Of a stretch of 64,000 bases of DNA, positions 63,422 through 64,000 are shown piece after piece; within the stretch, counting starts at the first letter, position 1; every line of letters begins with the position of its first letter. The position numbers and the translations under genes are program-made. Below the pieces are notes generated by a model that was not told the DNA's origin, did no database searches, and worked only from the letters and a program-made list of their open reading frames with translations. The DNA is taken from assembly GCF_018598555.1 (NCBI RefSeq), contig NZ_JAHEWN010000018.1:1-64000 (forward strand), read 5' to 3'. The stretch is from Curtobacterium aurantiacum. GTDB lineage: Bacteria > Actinomycetota > Actinomycetes > Actinomycetales > Microbacteriaceae.

Positions 63422-64000
63422 ATGGTCCTCGTCCTCGTCGCGTTCGCGATCGTCGCCCTGATCGTCCCCGCCCTGACCCCCGTCCTCGGCCGCCGCGTGT
63501 TCTTCGTGGCGGCCCTCGCCCCCGCCGCGGCGGCGGTGCTGACGATCGCCCAGACCGACGCCGCCCTGCACGGCAGCGTCGTCGAACGGCACCAGTGGGT
63601 CCCCCAGCTCGACCTCGACGTCACGCTGCGGATGGACGCCCTGTCGTGGGTGCTCGCACTGGTGGTGTCGATCGTCGGTGCCTTGGTGCTGGTCTACTGC
63701 GCCTCGTACTTCGAGCGGGACGAACCCGGGCTCGGTCGGTTCGCCGGGGTCCTGACCGCCTTCGCCGGCTCGATGTACGGACTCGTGATCGCCGACGACG
63801 TCATCGTGCTGTTCGTCCTGTGGGAGGCCACGACGGTCTTCTCCTACCTGCTCATCGGGCACGACGCCGCGAAGCGTGCCAGTCGCGCCGCCGCCATGCA
63901 GGCGCTCGTCGTGACCACCGCCGGCGGCCTCGCGATGCTCGCGGGCCTCGTGATGCTCTCGGTCGCGTCGGGCACGACCTCGCTGTCCGCGATCGTCGCC
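63422..64000 (+). CDS. mrpA: Na+/H+ antiporter subunit A (MrpA), 5-prime part
   Basis: 193 residues visible, running off the window. The start MVLVLVAFAIVALIVPALTPVLGRRVFFVAALAP and the segment LDVTLRMDALSWVLALVVSIVGALVLVYCASYFERDEPGLGRFAGVLTAFAGSMYGLVIADDVIVLFVLWEATTVFSYLLIGHD are typical of MrpA/NuoL-like subunits, with the conserved ExTTxxSYLLI helix. Likely first gene of an mrp operon. Confidence 0.93.
   Translation, partial: MVLVLVAFAIVALIVPALTPVLGRRVFFVAALAPAAAAVLTIAQTDAALHGSVVERHQWVPQLDLDVTLRMDALSWVLALVVSIVGALVLVYCASYFERDEPGLGRFAGVLTAFAGSMYGLVIADDVIVLFVLWEATTVFSYLLIGHDAAKRASRAAAMQALVVTTAGGLAMLAGLVMLSVASGTTSLSAIVA

Overview
The window is high-GC (roughly 70% or more) actinobacterial chromosome with dense coding, short intergenic gaps, many GTG starts and frequent 4-base ATGA/GTGA gene overlaps. 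The gene content (LytR-CpsA-Psr proteins, an Rpf-type transglycosylase with LysM, LigD/Ku end joining, phosphoketolase, DUF3618 stress operon) fits a member of Microbacteriaceae, most like Curtobacterium; that genus call is an inference from gene content, not a computed placement. I saw no rRNA, tRNA, CRISPR array, integrase or transposase.

Layout. 1-5.7 kb: the end of a secreted protein, phosphoketolase, two small overlapping genes, a fumarylacetoacetate-hydrolase-family enzyme, a sugar-phosphate-isomerase-like TIM barrel and a 58-residue acidic protein with a strong terminator. 6-11 kb: non-homologous end joining, with ligD and a short-chain dehydrogenase on the minus strand diverging from ku. 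11-15.2 kb: a cupin, an ABM-domain membrane protein, then an accessory-looking cassette: a Ser/Cys-rich precursor peptide of thiazolylpeptide type with its own near-consensus promoter, a two-gene ABC exporter, an ArsR-like regulator and a small membrane protein. 15.3-20.8 kb: Ppx/GppA phosphatase and a nucleoside salvage operon (nucleoside hydrolase, MFS, ribokinase) facing a LacI regulator across two matching operators. 21-25.9 kb: MFS/TetR drug efflux pair, GNAT, HAD, metallo-beta-lactamase-fold protein and MarR. 26-28 kb: a DUF3618 / phage-holin-like / LEA-like stress operon. 28-36.6 kb: glycosyltransferase, lipoprotein, XRE-cupin regulator diverging from a thioredoxin-reductase-like flavoprotein, pentapeptide-like protein, two SHOCT-tailed membrane proteins, epimerase plus zinc alcohol dehydrogenase, and an APH-type kinase. 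36.6-50.4 kb: MFS/TetR, AlkD-like protein plus TauE, a lectin-M23 peptidase, gamma-glutamyltransferase, DUF805, OsmC, ThrE, DUF2795, TetR and a second tailed dehydrogenase. 50.4-58.1 kb: EEP hydrolase, two LCP ligases, GntR, MMPL with divergent MarR, and an Rpf/LysM protein. 58.4-64 kb: rlmC, SMP-30 lactonase, DedA, GntR plus two dehydrogenases, and the 5-prime end of an MrpA-type antiporter subunit.

The most noteworthy item is the 58-residue precursor at 15011-15187: an acidic leader ending in VPETGATSG and a 22-residue core made only of Ser, Cys, Thr and Gly. No YcaO, cyclodehydratase, dehydrogenase or lantibiotic-dehydratase gene lies anywhere in the window, so it is an orphan or split RiPP locus. 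Its neighbours suggest export or self-protection and regulation.

A second theme is four families of intergenic palindromes (here called A-D) that sit at the 3-prime ends of genes. Family A has five full copies, B, C and D two each. Families C and D share a TTTCG...TGAGC boundary and in two cases supply the stop codon of the preceding gene. Several regulators have clear palindromes in their divergent promoters, listed as operators.
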